A stretch of 57,147 nt of DNA from Lachnospiraceae bacterium (lineage in GTDB: Bacteria; Bacillota; Clostridia; Lachnospirales; Lachnospiraceae): positions 1 to 57,147 of the forward strand of contig JAGAIZ010000002.1 of assembly GCA_017626325.1 (NCBI GenBank), given 5' to 3'. Made by a program: the position numbers and the translations under genes. Below, piece by piece: positions 57,112-57,147 of the stretch. Within the stretch, counting starts at the first letter, position 1. Each line of letters starts with the position of its first letter. The notes under the pieces are model-generated. The model made no database searches. It was not told the origin of the DNA and saw nothing but the letters and a program-made list of their open reading frames with translations.

Positions 57112-57147
57112 GATTAATTATAACAGATTGGGTTATGAAATTAAAAG
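57110..57147 (+). CDS. 5' end of a gene cut by the window edge (possible transposase)
   Basis: Only 12 full codons are seen, MINYNRLGYEIK, behind AAAGGAG. The length is insufficient for a family call. The hairpin over the start, the extended -10 promoter and the position behind a terminated gene suggest an insertion-sequence transposase. This is an inference. Confidence 0.4.
   Translation, partial: MINYNRLGYEIK

Noticed and set aside
1-57147. tRNA or rRNA genes
   Set aside because: No tRNA cloverleaf with a GGTTCGAATCC-type arm or rRNA sequence was recognised in the window.

Overview
The window reads as the chromosome of a spore-forming Clostridia-type Bacillota, most likely Lachnospiraceae-like. 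The evidence is the pair codY and topA, an uninterrupted sporulation sigma factor (sigK type), spoIIP and gpr, AGGAGG-type ribosome binding sites, and a Gram-positive style type IV pilus (T4P) locus with no secretin. Almost all chromosomal genes lie on the minus strand. In the direction of transcription, right to left, the order is gpr-spoIIP, lepA, hemW, sigK, HD-domain gene, pilT, comM/yifB, dprA, pilB, then a foreign block, then pilC, pilin, prepilin peptidase, pilMN fusion, pilO, four prepilin-like minor subunits, a 1,802-residue surface protein, topA and codY.  Region by region: 1-3.4 kb is codY and topA. 3.4-22.5 kb is the T4P operon. 22.6-32.2 kb is a complete filamentous-phage (inovirus-type) provirus. 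32.3-33.8 kb is an AT-rich three-gene toxin-antitoxin-chaperone (TAC) cassette with a SecB-like chaperone. 33.8-34.8 kb is an Rpn/PD-(D/E)XK-type gene. 35.1-42.2 kb holds pilB, dprA, comM, pilT and an HD protein. 42.3-49 kb is housekeeping and sporulation. 49-57 kb holds a TPM-domain membrane protein, a zinc-ribbon protein, a GDT1-family Mn exporter behind a yybP-ykoY-like riboswitch, an SDR, a PurF-like protein without its nucleophilic Cys, a degenerate GGDEF protein, a GNAT, and the first codons of a further gene.  The most exciting element is the provirus. Its structural genes follow the Ff-phage order: ssDNA-binding candidate, small membrane protein, major coat, adsorption protein, pVI-like protein, Zot ATPase, intergenic region, Rep. 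Its replication module is not Ff-like. Rep is a two-domain HUH endonuclease plus superfamily-3 helicase protein, as in eukaryotic CRESS-DNA viruses. Directly upstream of it is a perfect 12-bp stem-loop presenting TAGTATTAC, the circovirus-type nonanucleotide, followed by four GTGTAWT repeats. An IS30-type transposase gene lies at the other side of rep. A 15-bp direct repeat flanks the whole element. The element therefore looks like a filamentous phage that uses a circovirus-style origin and Rep and is integrated inside the T4P locus, 12 bp upstream of the pilC promoter. T4P are the usual receptors of filamentous phages. A TAC cassette resembling anti-phage TAC systems sits beside the right attachment repeat.  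All functional calls come from reading the sequence; no database search was run.
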